DNA from: Schistosoma haematobium
Taxonomy: Eukaryota; Platyhelminthes; Trematoda; Strigeidida; Schistosomatidae
Direction: 5' to 3'
Assembly: GCF_000699445.3 (NCBI RefSeq)
Contig: NC_067200.1
Span: forward strand, 8,244,450 to 8,308,449
Length of the DNA: 64,000 nt
The notes below the pieces were generated by a model. The model searched no databases and had not been told where the DNA came from. It worked only from the letters and a program-made list of their open reading frames with translations. Of the stretch, positions 1 through 10,789 are shown in pieces (position 1 is the stretch's first letter; the number at the start of each line of letters is the position of its first letter). The position numbers and the translations under genes were made by a program.

Positions 1-1941
1 CGCAAACTCGTCCCATCAGGTTCCGAACATGATGAAGAGCGACAACAAACCAGATCTAGGTTAAGAAAAAGTCTAAGAAACGACCGTGAGCAGTGGTGGG
101 CAATGAAAGCAAAAGAGATGGAAAAGGCGGCGACCATAGGGAACACAAGACAGCTTTACAGACTAATAAAAGAAACTGGAATTAATAAGTCAAGTGTAAG
201 TGAGATTATATCGGAAAAAGACGACACTCTCATCTGCTCTCAGTCCAGACGTTTAGAACGATGGGCGGAACATTTCAGAGAACAGTTCAGCTGGCCTTCA
301 GCTACTCTACAACTACCCTCCATTCCCAGACAGTGTGAATGGAACATTGAAGTAGGTCCCCCAACTCTTGCTGAAGTTCAAAAGGCTATAGTTAATCTGA
401 AACCAGGAAGGGCAGCTGGTCCAGATGGATTGGCTCCAGAGGTCTTTAAGGATGGTGGTCCAATTTTAGCGATTAGGTTGACTAATATTTTAGCTAAAAT
501 CTGGGAGTTAGACGTTATCCCATCTGACTGGTCACAATCACTCATCGTCCCAATATATAAGTGAGGGTCGAAATCATCCTGTGACAACCATAGAGGGATT
601 AGTTTAACTAATATAATATCTAAAATACTAGTCACGATAATTATCAGACGCCTAAGTAAGACTCGTGAACTGCAAACACAAGAGAATCACGCTAGCTTCA
701 GACCTGGTCGTGGCTGTATCGACCACATATTCACCATTCGTCAGATTCTAGAACACAGGCATACTTATCGGCGTCCGACAATGGTGGTCTTTCTTGACTT
801 AAAAGCAGCATTTGACTTCGCAGACCGCGAGATTCTGTGGCAGTGTCTGTCACTGAAAGGCGTACCTCGGAAGTACATAAACCTTGTAAAGGCTCTTTAC
901 TCGAACACTACTAGTCGAGTCAGAGCTTATGGCGAACTGTCATCTACTTTTGCAACCTCAAGTGGTGTCCGTCAAGGCTGTTCACTTTCTCCATTTTTGT
1001 TTAACTTCATCATAGATCTACTGATGGAAATAACTTTCTCGTCGACTGAGTTCTCGGGTATTGATCTCCATCCAGGAGGTCCGCTTATCGACTTAGAATA
1101 CGCAGATGACATAGTCCTGTTTGGTGAAGACGCTGATGAAATGCAGAGTCTTTTGGTAGCACTAAGTAACAATGCCAGAATGTTTGAAATGCGCTTCTCT
1201 CCCTCTAAATGCAAGTTGTTGCTTCAGAACTGGTCTGCGTCAACACCTGAACTAATGATAGGGAGTGAAGTAGTCGAACGCGTTGACAATTTCACTTATC
1301 TTGGAAGTCTGATCAGCCCTAATGGGTTGGTATCGGACGAAATCTCAGCACGGATTTGAAAAGCTCGTTTGGCTTTTGCCAACTTACGTCACCTGTGGCG
1401 AAGGCGAGATATCCGTCTATCAATAAAAGGTCGGGTATACTGCGCGGCAGTTCGTTCTGTTTTAATTTACGGCAGCGAAACATGGCAACTAAGAGTAGAA
1501 GACACTCGTAAGCTGTTCGTTTTTGACCACAGATGCCTTAGAAATATTGCTGGCGTCTGCTGGGATCACTGGGTAAGTAATAGTGAGGTTAGACGCAGGG
1601 TATTAGGGAATGATGGTAAATCAGTTGATGAGGTTATGAATCTTCATCGACTGAGATGGTTGGGCCACGTGTTACGTATGCCTGAACACCGATTACCACG
1701 ACGTGCAATGCTATCCGGTATTGGAAATGGTTGGAAGAAAGTTAGGGGCGGCCAAACCAAAACGTGGCATCAGTGCTTGAAGTCACTAACTTCTAGTCTG
1801 AGCCATGTTGGTAGATGCAGACTACTTGGTTGGGGTCCGCGTGACTATCGTAACCAATGGTTGGAGACTGTCGGTGACATGGCTCAGAATCGATCACAAT
1901 GGCGTCGGTGTATACACTCCCTGTCTTCCCTTAAACTATGA
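1..1941 (+). pseudogene. Non-LTR retrotransposon polyprotein (RT domain), broken
   Basis: The frame is continuous apart from two in-frame TGA codons, at 562-564 (after IVPIYK) and 1357-1359 (after EISARI). The RT motifs are clear: NLKPGRAAGPDGL near 400-440, DLKAAFDFADR near 793-825, GVRQGCSLSPFLFN near 964-1005, and the catalytic YADD at 1099-1110. The C-terminal part contains YGSETW, the FDHRCLR segment and WLGHVLRMP, typical of RTE-like elements. The endonuclease domain would lie to the left of the window. Because of the two nonsense codons this copy should not make a full protein; TGA read-through is possible but unsupported. Confidence 0.85.
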
Positions 1942-2150
1942 GATTAAAATCGCTTCATATCTTTCTTTCTACGAACTAATTCTTTCTTCTTGTAGTATAT
2001 CTCTATATGCAATCTTTCTCTTATATATTACCACCTTTGACCTAACCACTGCTATGAATCCGGTGTTCATCTCGTTGTGCTGATGCGGTATGGCAACCTG
2101 GACCGATGCACTTATGTGCCTGGTCCTACGTTGTAGCTGAATGACTGACA
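1..2150 (+). mobile_element. RTE-like non-LTR retrotransposon, 5' end outside window
   Basis: One reading frame runs from base 1 to 1941 and encodes the linker, reverse transcriptase and C-terminal part of a non-LTR polyprotein. About 200 bp of 3' UTR follow, ending in a short TGAC-type repeat near 2150. The sequence just beyond the end (from about 2151) is shared with the unoccupied paralogous stretch at about 5594-5628, which fixes the right boundary. The insertion lies immediately downstream, in the sense of transcription, of the last visible exon of micro-exon gene A. The same family recurs at 9345-9715, 22330-22700 and 26667-29600. The clade is inferred from RT motifs. Confidence 0.85.
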
Positions 2151-2183
2151 GACAGAATAAAAAGGAAATGAAATCCAACTTAC

Positions 2184-5100
2184 ATTGACTTGGTTTGCGC
2201 AAACATTGTTGAATTTGAAAGTGAACTAACATTTGAGAGAAGGAAATTCATTAGATTCGTCGTAATATAAATGATGTCATTCACACAAAAAAAATTAGAC
2301 TTACAAAAGTTATATATGACTGTACACATGTGTTGTATATGAACGTCTAAATCTATTAAAGACAAACAATGATGGAAATTTCAAAAATGTGAATGGGAAC
2401 AAAATGTATGTTCGTTTCAAAATGATTTACTGAGATGAATTTCATCAGAAGCAATTATCGAAATGAAACACACTTAGCATAGATTGATTTTATGCATCTA
2501 CCAGCCAGAACGAATGCGTATACTATGTTCAGTTGATCAGGAATCATAGGCCTTCATAATGAAATTATGCGAATTCTACATTATGTAAAACAAAATTTTG
2601 CACTAAGTAAATTCTCTTATGACTTAGGCTACTGTTTTGCATTTAGAATTTCCATGTAATGACCAATATTATTATTAATCATTACGCGCAAACATGTTCT
2701 TACATGAAAAGAACAAAGTCACATAAAATTATCATCCCTGTCTGATAGTTGAAATCCTCGAGTATTCGCAATTTATGGGAAGGAGAATAAAATTCCATGA
2801 GAAATTAGGTTGAGTGATAAGAATAATGTGCCAATTTACTGGCAAAATGAATCAGTTCTGCAATTCAATTAGATCTGACAACATATGATATGATATGCGA
2901 CATTGGGAATATTTATTCACGATTTCCAACTACACACGGAATTGTGCTATTTCAAGCAGTTATGGCTAACCTGCTACTTGATTTCAGAGAGGGCATGATG
3001 ACACACATCAATTTTATGCATGCTATACACGACCATTGAATCGCTCACAAATATTGTAAGTCATCTATCAATGTTCGGTGTCAAGTAAGTAGGATACTAA
3101 TGAATGTTGACAGTATTTACATTATGAAAGTTCGTCTGATTCCCTTAAGAGGTTCTTGAATGAAATATTGTGAGAGTCGTTATCTATGTGCTCACTCTGA
3201 AGCTGTTTCATGTGTACACGTATATGTAACGCTGTCATATCCACTGTAATGGAATTCCTATTCATAAGTGAGGATGTGACAAAGCATGTAAATCGGTATT
3301 TAAAGTGAATTCCTGAAACATATATGGATGCCGCATTGTCTCCATCACAATCGTAGTCGTGTAATTACAAGTGATATTCAAGTCATTATGCAATCAGTTA
3401 TCAGAAAAAAGTAAAAACCATATAATCGAGACATTCGGTCAACATTCGCTTACCGGTAGAAATGTCCACTGTATTAACTGGAACATTGTCATCTACAAAT
3501 GTCATAACAAACAACACTCAGTTCGTGTTCATTCTTGTTATCGCGTGTTTACGTCGAAAGCATTCACTTTACAATCATTTCTGTAGTTAAGTAGCAGACA
3601 ACTGACGCATAATTACAATTCAATGCATTGAGGAAAAACTGAAAACTCGGTAGATTTGTCCGGTTCATAACCAAATTTGTGGTTATCCATAAAGCATATG
3701 AACTCTCATAACTTGCTGATCGTCGCCAATTTCCCAGCAGCATCTCCACACATTATATCAATAAGCGTAGTCTACATTTGTCGGTTAACGAAGGTGGACA
3801 TGTGGGAGTACATAATTAACGACGTTTAAGTGTCCATTTACCAAATTACTCAAAGCTTGAAATAAGTCACAATCAGTCCCGTTTATAAGGTTATTGCATT
3901 GAACTTTCTCTGCCTACTGAACAGCATACACACTGCACTCACTTCATACCATCTTGTTGTGTATACAGATACATAAGCTGATTTCAAGGCGTAGTTTATT
4001 TGAATCTCATATAATACGATTTGTTCCTTCATAAACCTCATTTCTCATTTTATATCTGATGTTTCGTAGGTCACGATACATCTCTCCATAGATTTACGGT
4101 ATTTATGTAGCTGATTACTGATGTCTTTTCGTCCATGCAGACATATATGCGTGCGTGCATTTGTTGTAACTGTATTTCATATGTTGACTTCTAGTAAGGC
4201 GATGTTCACGAATCCTCGTCACTTTCTCCTCGCATATTCAATGCACATGTGTATCTGCTTATGACTGAACCTTTAGATAGATAGATCGATTTGTGCGTGT
4301 CAATTCTCGTCATACAAAGTTGGCCAAATAAACCATCATTACAGTAATAGGGGGAAATTCAGCTTACGATTCTCGATGACTTCATTTTCACCAGGATGAT
4401 TGTCGAAGGCTTTAAAATAATAAATCGAAAAACGATGGGTTCATCAAAATGTCGACAAGATTTATTCATGCTATTCGTGGTTGGTCACTACTAATCATTG
4501 TCCACAAAAGCTCTAGACATTGACAGCGAAATGCTGTTTCAATTTTTCTAAACAAATCGAGTCGAATGTTCGTCTGCAGTGAGAGAGACAATGTGAGGTG
4601 AGAAACGACGCTCACATTGACTTCCTCCTCTAATCTGACTTGCGAATGACTTTCATTCACATTGATTAGAAATATTTTCACTCCCCTTAAATCAATAAGT
4701 GAGCTTGATGTAAGCTTCCTCTATTATAACGATTATTGGTGATTCCAGAAAGTGACTATCGAATGTGTGTCACATCCTTGTGGTCACCCTACTTGAAAGA
4801 GTTCTTGATACCTGCAATATAATAATTGAATGATGCTACACAGCACCTTTAAACATGACATAATTCGCTATGGAATTGTTGTGAGTTTTATGCACACAGT
4901 TTTTGTCACAACCTTCTCACATGCACTTACTTGGTATATCTTGTTTTTGTTACCAGAGATTTACTGGATATTTGGATCCTCTCTCACATGTGAATGATTT
5001 GTGATAAACATCCTTGCACGTTTATCTACTTTTAAACCATAATTATTTGATCGGAAAAAGCGATATATGTGTTGAGCCATTATCAAATTTTTGAGTCAAG

Positions 5101-8100
5101 TTGAGCTCGTTGAACTCAAATAAAAGTATTGTCATAACTTACACATCTCGCCGAATGCTGAGTTCACGTCATCTTCATTAACAACTAGATAATTGATAAA
5201 CGTAGACTTGTTAGGACTTTTCGAATGTGAATAAGATTTATTTACTTGTTTTCTGCATATCGATAATTAGTAGCAAATCTCATTTGACACTCGTCATCCG
5301 GTAGTTTAAATAGTCAACCGATTTTGTTCGAGCAACCATTGGAGACCACTGAGCACAACACAGAGGCTTTGTTCTGGTAAGAGACTACTCAGAAGTGCAC
5401 GCTTTTGACTCCAACGCGGATCCCACACGCGAATGTCATGTCGCTTATTGAGCTTATCAAGCATTCAACACTATCCAGTCTCAAATTGACTGATAAATTA
5501 ATATTCGTCTTCAAGAATAACGTGTGAGAGAAAGCAGAGTGTGTACATGTGCCATGTATAATTTTACGTCTTAAATCAACTCAGCCTTAATTACAGACGG
5601 AATAAAAAGGAAATGAAATTCAACTTACATTGACTGGTATTGCGCATGCAGTTACCTTCGTAGTATTTCACTGGAAGATACAATAATTTATGCTCATCAG
5701 TTTCATGGTATTATGAACACCGTCATTGAATTTGAAGTCTTATGCTTACCGAGGCTATCCGTTATTGAGCAGAGTTGTTCGATATCATATTCTGAAAAAT
5801 TGTAGGCGAATAGTGATTACAGTTTTAATCGTAGAATAGGTGCAATATGTATGTTTTATTCAGATTGATTTACTGCGATGAATCCCATCCGAGTCATTAT
5901 GCAATCAGTTATTAGTAAAATGTAAAACCATATCATTGAGAAATTCTCTCGACATTGGCTTACCGGAAGAAATGTCCATTGTATCACGTGGATCATTGTA
6001 ATCTACAAAAGTTGAAATAACGACACTTACTGCGTGCTCATGTACATTGGATGTCATCTTCGAAAGCTTATCATGTTAAGGTGCATAAACTTCGTCAATA
6101 CAACAATGTTTGCTGTCAACTCAGTGTTATACCAGAATGGGTTTTGTGGAGAGTTTTAGAAATTTCACAGGTTGAAATCATGAGTCAGTTGAAGCTAGAC
6201 CACCATTGAAAACCTAGAAGCACTGGACGACCATTTCGTCCTGATATGGGACTCCTCAGCAGTGCGCATCCACGATCCCGCACCGCGCGGTGCTCGAACC
6301 CAGGACCTATTGGCTTCGCGCGCGAGCACTTAACCACTAGACCACTGAGCCGGCATCCAACGGTGTTAATGTCTAACTTCATGATTGCAACCTGTGAAAT
6401 TTCTAGAACTCTCCACAAAACCCATTCTGATAATAATCAACTGCTCACTAGTGACTGACTTCAGGAAAAACTCCTGGAGTTCTAGTCAGAAGCCGTTACC
6501 AGTGGAGTTCAACCGGTCTGTTGTGAGATAACAACTCACTGAAGACAATGGTGTACGGTGGCGGAACTTCATGGATCGGTTGAAGTTAGACATTAACACC
6601 GTTGGATGCGGGCTCAGTGGTTTAGTGGTTAAGTGCTTGCGCGCGAAGCCAATAGGTCCTGGGTTCGAGCCCCACGCGGTGCGGGGTCGTGAATGCGCAC
6701 TGCTTAGGAGTCCCATGTCAAGACGGAACGGTCGTCCAGTGCTTCTAGGTTTTCAATGGTGGTCTAGCTTCAACTGACTCATGATTTCAACCTGTGAAAT
6801 TTCAGTTTTATACATTGACTTGTCCAGAAATTCTCTATTCTCATTTGAAGCCTGTAATGCGTACTATTTGCCTATATATGACTACTAACGTACGTATCTG
6901 TGCACAAGGCACATTTAGAAAAAGGCCTTATCAACGAACGTCGTTGTTTCCTTATGTATGCTCCGAATCATTCTCAGTATTTACAAAAAACGATAAATCT
7001 TGAATAATCATCCAAATAATTTATCAGTGTAATGCACTGGTCGTCGCAAGCCATCTTTCATCATGCCGACTATCTTATTCGATAAACAACGGAATATGCA
7101 ATGTTCTCATACAAAAACCAATGCACATCTGGTTTTGATAGGACTGACTGGTTATATGAGCATTGTCAGACTCAGGATAAATTATATAGGTTATCAGGTG
7201 CTGTGTCTTCAACTGTCACCTACTCAAACTAATAACAACGTGATTGAGATTAATGTTCAGTCACTGATAGCGATCAATTACGTTTCACACATGTGACTAA
7301 ATGGTCACAGACATATTGACCAAACCACGTTTATTTTCAAAATAGTTTGTGAAAACGTTCCTGTGTCAACAAATCAGTATTTCCAAGAATCAGAATTTAT
7401 TCTTGTTAACAAACCAACACACTGAAATCAACTTACTGATTTCGTTACTTTCTCTGTTTCCTTCATTGTGTTCAGCATCTGAAAAGATCATTGGTAAAAT
7501 GTACTAGATCAGTCACAGTCTGAAGACTTCTGCGTATCTTGTAGAATTTCATTTCAGTTAATTGAGTGGTCTTAGACATCATATCGTTCGATATGTAGTT
7601 GTACTCAGAATATATTCCTACAGTGAAATTTCGTAGTACATGACATGAGTATCAAATTATGTTTATACAATTTGTACAAATATGCTTCAGCAGATATTGC
7701 CACATCTACCTATTATCATATAATCGTTTCTGTTAGAATTATTTGGAAGAAACCAGGAAATGAGTAACTGTGGAATCTTCATACACGCCTTACATTAACT
7801 CAACTTTCCAATAACGAATGAATAGAAAGAACATAAAATCCTACTCAGGTTGATCAGAGTTGGTCGACACTACATTGAAGATAGTTGTAGCGGACTGAAA
7901 ATTACAGTGAGAAAACTTGCCACATTTGAAAAATTATCAATGGTGTCATTCATCGAAGAGAATAGTACTTACCGAAGTCGTTCATTCCTGCGTTTGTGTC
8001 GCTTTCATCAACAGCTAAATCATTCGCAGGAAAAGATTGTTCAAATGTGGTTACAATGTAAATGCCGTTGACTCTCATAATTGTTACAAACTGATATTTT

Positions 8101-10735
8101 GTTGTGAATTTCATCAGAAACCAATCGTTGAAATAGAACGCATTCAACCTTATTCTGATTAGCAAGTTTAATGGCAATGATGGACGTGTAGACTACATTC
8201 GTTCGACTGATGTAATTATATAATGTGAAACAAACATTCAAATGCTTTGTATGAATGTGGACGTTTTCTACTACATATCTACATTCGGTATTCAAATATC
8301 CACCTCAATATAGATGAGTTTGTCGAATTTATATTCTCATCAACAGATGTAAACATTCATCAATATTTTGAAGCTGTTCACTACTGAAGAAATGCTCATT
8401 TTTCTTTTCGCCTGGACTCGTGATGGTGGAAATTATTTAACGTTAGTCTTATCATGTTATGCAAATTCAATAGATAGGAATATCAAAACAACTCACAAAC
8501 AGGAACTCACGTCTGTCGAAACGGCCTTTACGATAAGCATGAATGTCTAAAATATAAATGAAACGATATCTTCTCAGATCATCACAATGAAACTTGAGGC
8601 AATCAGTTCCCTCAATAACATGTTATAAATTAAGATTAACTAACTCAGTAACATGAAACCAATTCATTTCACTTTCTTTGTCGTAAATCACTCATTTACA
8701 CACTGATTTGTACAAATAATAAAAACACATAATTTGTAGGTATTTTTGTGTCGTGCGTGAGTGTCTTTTGGCTCACTAGTGGAAACTTAAGTTAACAATG
8801 ACAATGATGATCATAATGATAAAATGGCTGAAAACGGTATTATGAATGTGTAAAGTAATACAAATTGGTACTCTCCTTCACGGGAACAAACGTCGTTTGG
8901 ATGTTACACTGTATGTGCAATTGTATTAAATCAGATTTATTTGTAGAAATGAGAAAGTGCAAATTTGAACTAGAGTACACAAAGCAAAACAGGTCTACTT
9001 CATCCTACAATGTTTATTAACGTCATATGTTGAAAACTAAGAATTAACCTGTCAATAGACGAATTGAATGTGTTTCATTTGGTGCAACTTCGTTGTCGAC
9101 GATGATACTTGAGCCCACGTTTTACACAGACAAATCTTTAATAAAACAGATGGATACTATGCCACTTTGTAAGATTTTCACAAGTCTGTTTAACGCATTG
9201 GAGTATTAAAAATAAGTTGTACATTGATTCCAAATGTAATAGGAAGTCATCATTTATGAAAAGAAGATGTAGAGGAAGGCTAATGTTCAATAGAACTAAA
9301 TGAATCGTTAGCTAGTAAATTGTGATAATATTTGATAAATTTGAGGCGGCCTAACCAAAACATGGCATCAGTCCTTGAAGTCACTAACTTCCAGATTGAA
9401 CCGTGTTGGTAGATGCAGACTGCTGTGTTGAGGTCCGCGCGACTGTCCCAACCAATGCTTGGAGACTCTAAGTGACATGAATTAAAATAGATTACAATAG
9501 CGTAGATGTGTACACACTTTATCTTCTCTTAAACCATGAGATTACAATTGCTTTACGCCTTTCTTTCTACGAACTAATTTTTTTCTGTATTATATCCTTA
9601 TGCAAAATCTTAGTTTTATGTATTACTAACATTGAAGTGAATTACTATGAATCTGATGTTCATATTGTTGTGCTAACGAGGTCTGACAACTTGGACCGAT
9701 GCTGAGTGACTGACGAAAAATTTAAATAGTTACTAAGATCTTGATAAACATGAGATAACATATATCGCTTTCAAGCAAAGAATTAGAATCAAGAAGAGCC
9801 TTTCGATGAACAGACACCTCTTTCAAAATATTTATTTTATTCATTATTATTTTGCTAATTTTATTTATTGATCGTTTGTTGGGCTTACTGAAGGGTGTTA
9901 TACGCTTCATTTGTTTTTTGGACTACTGTCTGTGAATATTTGAACTACAAATACAGTAATATTTCGTTAATATGAAACGTCTCTCCACTGAACTATAATA
10001 ATCAAAGTTAAATTCATTCGGCTATTAACAACCGATTGAGGTAGACTGACAGTTCTGCACACAGTTTATATTTGTGAACACGAGTACAATTTCTTCATTC
10101 TTGTGTTCCCAAATGCTAATGGTAAGCGATAATGTTATGATATTCCAATACACCATTTCTTAAGACAACTGCATGTGACATTGACTTTCGAACTAGCAAT
10201 CCAAAACGCAAACGTGTATCGTTTAAACCAAAACAATTTCTAGGATATTTGAGAGCTACCATTTTTATTAAAACCCAGTCTTCCGTATTTTGTATTCTTA
10301 CGTTTAAACGTCGTATGATTTCATGTTGATATTTCAACGATACATTGAACGTTTTCCTCATTTTTGTTAAATTGTGCATGTCCTTCATGTGTCCACACTA
10401 TGTGAGAATAGATCCATAACGCTTGTTTGCTGACCACATATACCAACACATAACGTTTTTGTGAGTTGGTTGAAGATTAGATGATAGATAATCTTACATC
10501 ATCTGAGTTTCACATAAGTTAGCACTTGTTTGACAGAAGTAAATGTAGTCTATAGAAAACTAATGATCAATGGTGAATTCGACTCAGCACTACACTACAT
10601 CAATAGTTAATCAGTTACTTGTATTTGACAAAAAATATTTAACCATGAAATTACATAAATTAACAATGAACACTTACCAGTAATACTGGCAGTGACCACA
10701 ATGGCTAAGAGCAAACTTAAAAGATTCGCATTCAT
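2184..10735 (-). CDS. Micro-exon gene A, predicted secreted protein (3' end missing)
   Basis: Not one ORF but twelve coding exons, each with AG before and GT after on the minus strand: 10678-10735 (58 nt, start codon), 8511-8546 (36), 7973-8014 (42), 7437-7478 (42), 5964-6002 (39), 5750-5791 (42), 5629-5670 (42), 5143-5184 (42), 4368-4409 (42), 3454-3492 (39), 2305-2346 (42), 2184-2225 (42). Every internal exon is a multiple of three, every junction is phase 1, and no stop arises when they are joined. Exon 1 encodes MNANLLSLLLAIVVTASIT, a signal peptide. Later exons encode hydrophilic acidic pieces such as VDESDTNAGMNDF, AEHNEGNRESNEI and FDNHPGENEVIEN. This layout is that of Schistosoma micro-exon genes, whose products are secreted and varied by exon skipping. 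I cannot assign a MEG family number. Terminal exons are beyond the window or were displaced by the retrotransposon at 1-2150. Splicing is inferred, not observed. Confidence 0.75.
2226..2304. other. Short intron between two micro-exons
   Basis: This 79-bp stretch separates exons 2305-2346 and 2184-2225 of gene A. It starts with GTAAGT and ends with TTAG when read on the minus strand, and holds nothing else recognisable. Confidence 0.6.
2431..3500. repeat. Intron/exon block shared with 47918-48800
   Basis: Diverged paralogous sequence runs through this block and 47918-48800, including the micro-exons at 3454 and 48618. Outside the exon no gene is seen. The similarity is read by eye over several anchor stretches, for example around 2435-2545 with 47918-48030, and is broken by indels. 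Confidence 0.6.
6206..6275 (-). ncRNA. Degenerate hammerhead ribozyme in left SINE copy
   Basis: On the minus strand the order is CTGCTGAGGAGTCC, a loop, GGACGAAATGG, then a segment that can close stem I. Stem II (GTCC/GGAC) and the CGAAA core are intact. The first core box reads CUGCUGA where hammerheads have CUGAUGA, so an essential core base is changed. The sequence is clearly related to the schistosome SINE hammerhead but is probably inactive or weak. Confidence 0.6.
6683..6760 (+). ncRNA. More decayed hammerhead remnant in right SINE copy
   Basis: This is the same segment as in the left copy, but the boxes read CTGCTTAGGAG and GACGGAACGG. Both catalytic boxes are altered, so it is almost certainly dead. 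The tRNA-like head directly upstream (about 6609-6673) keeps its B box. Confidence 0.5.
7381..8546. repeat. Near-identical tract, copy 1 (three micro-exons)
   Basis: This tract matches 49479-50644 base for base except for rare changes; one is a G/A near 8410/50508. The surrounding paralogous sequence is clearly diverged. The tract holds exons 7437, 7973 and 8511 of gene A. Its right edge coincides with the splice acceptor of the 36-nt exon. Confidence 0.85.
9345..9715 (+). mobile_element. 5'-truncated RTE-like fragment
   Basis: The fragment holds the last coding part and 3' UTR of the element seen at 1-2150: it begins at the GGCGGCC(T/A)AAC(C)AAAAC segment and ends in TGACTGAC. It lies in the intron between exons 1 and 2 of gene A. 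The paralogous intron at about 51870 lacks it, giving an empty site (ATTTGATAAATTTGA continues directly). It no longer encodes anything. Confidence 0.8.
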
Positions 10736-10780
10736 TTTACTCGGTCTGTGTCGCTCTGTAACGTTGAGATTCTGTGTGTG

Positions 10781-10788
10781 TATATATA
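10781..10788 (-). promoter_or_regulatory. TATA box of micro-exon gene A
   Basis: The motif TATATATA, in the context AAAAGGTATATATACACAC on the minus strand, lies 46 nt before the start codon at 10735. It is conserved with its spacing at 52376-52383 before gene B, although flanking bases differ. A very short 5' leader is implied. Confidence 0.6.
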
Positions 10789-10789
10789 C

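Larger units (their letters stand above)
6134..6800. mobile_element. Head-to-head pair of tRNA-derived SINEs forming a palindrome
   Basis: Two copies of one short element lie in opposite orientation: minus strand at about 6157-6380 and plus strand at about 6571-6805. Each has a tRNA-like head with an A-box-like segment and a perfect B box (GGTTCGAGCCC at 6662-6672 in the right copy). Each then has a hammerhead-like segment and a shared tail. The flanking words CAGTGTTATAC (left) and CAGTTTTATAC (right) look like an 11-bp target duplication with one mismatch. The paralogous site at about 48770-48790 lacks the insert. The structure matches the schistosome alpha-type SINE that carries a hammerhead ribozyme. 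Confidence 0.8.

Noticed and set aside
2700..2745. Possible exon with donor GTAAGA at 2700
   Set aside because: Length 38 nt and an in-frame TGA; does not follow the multiple-of-three rule.
4921..4990. Possible micro-exon after the CACTTAC donor near 4930
   Set aside because: All acceptors tried give a stop in phase 1 (TAA in GTAACA), unlike all other exons of the gene.
6034..6060. Possible 27-nt micro-exon (ACTTAC...CTTCG) in gene A
   Set aside because: Splice-like edges exist, but phase 1 reading meets TGA, and the gene B counterpart also has a stop in that phase.
6609..6680. Functional tRNA gene
   Set aside because: Boxes A and B are present, but the sequence continues into SINE body and no clean cloverleaf with acceptor stem was seen.
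8205..8295. Frame VENVHIHTKHLNVCFTLYNYI resembling exon 2305-2346
   Set aside because: No acceptor and donor at suitable places. It may be a fossil exon within the intron, but it is not supported as coding.
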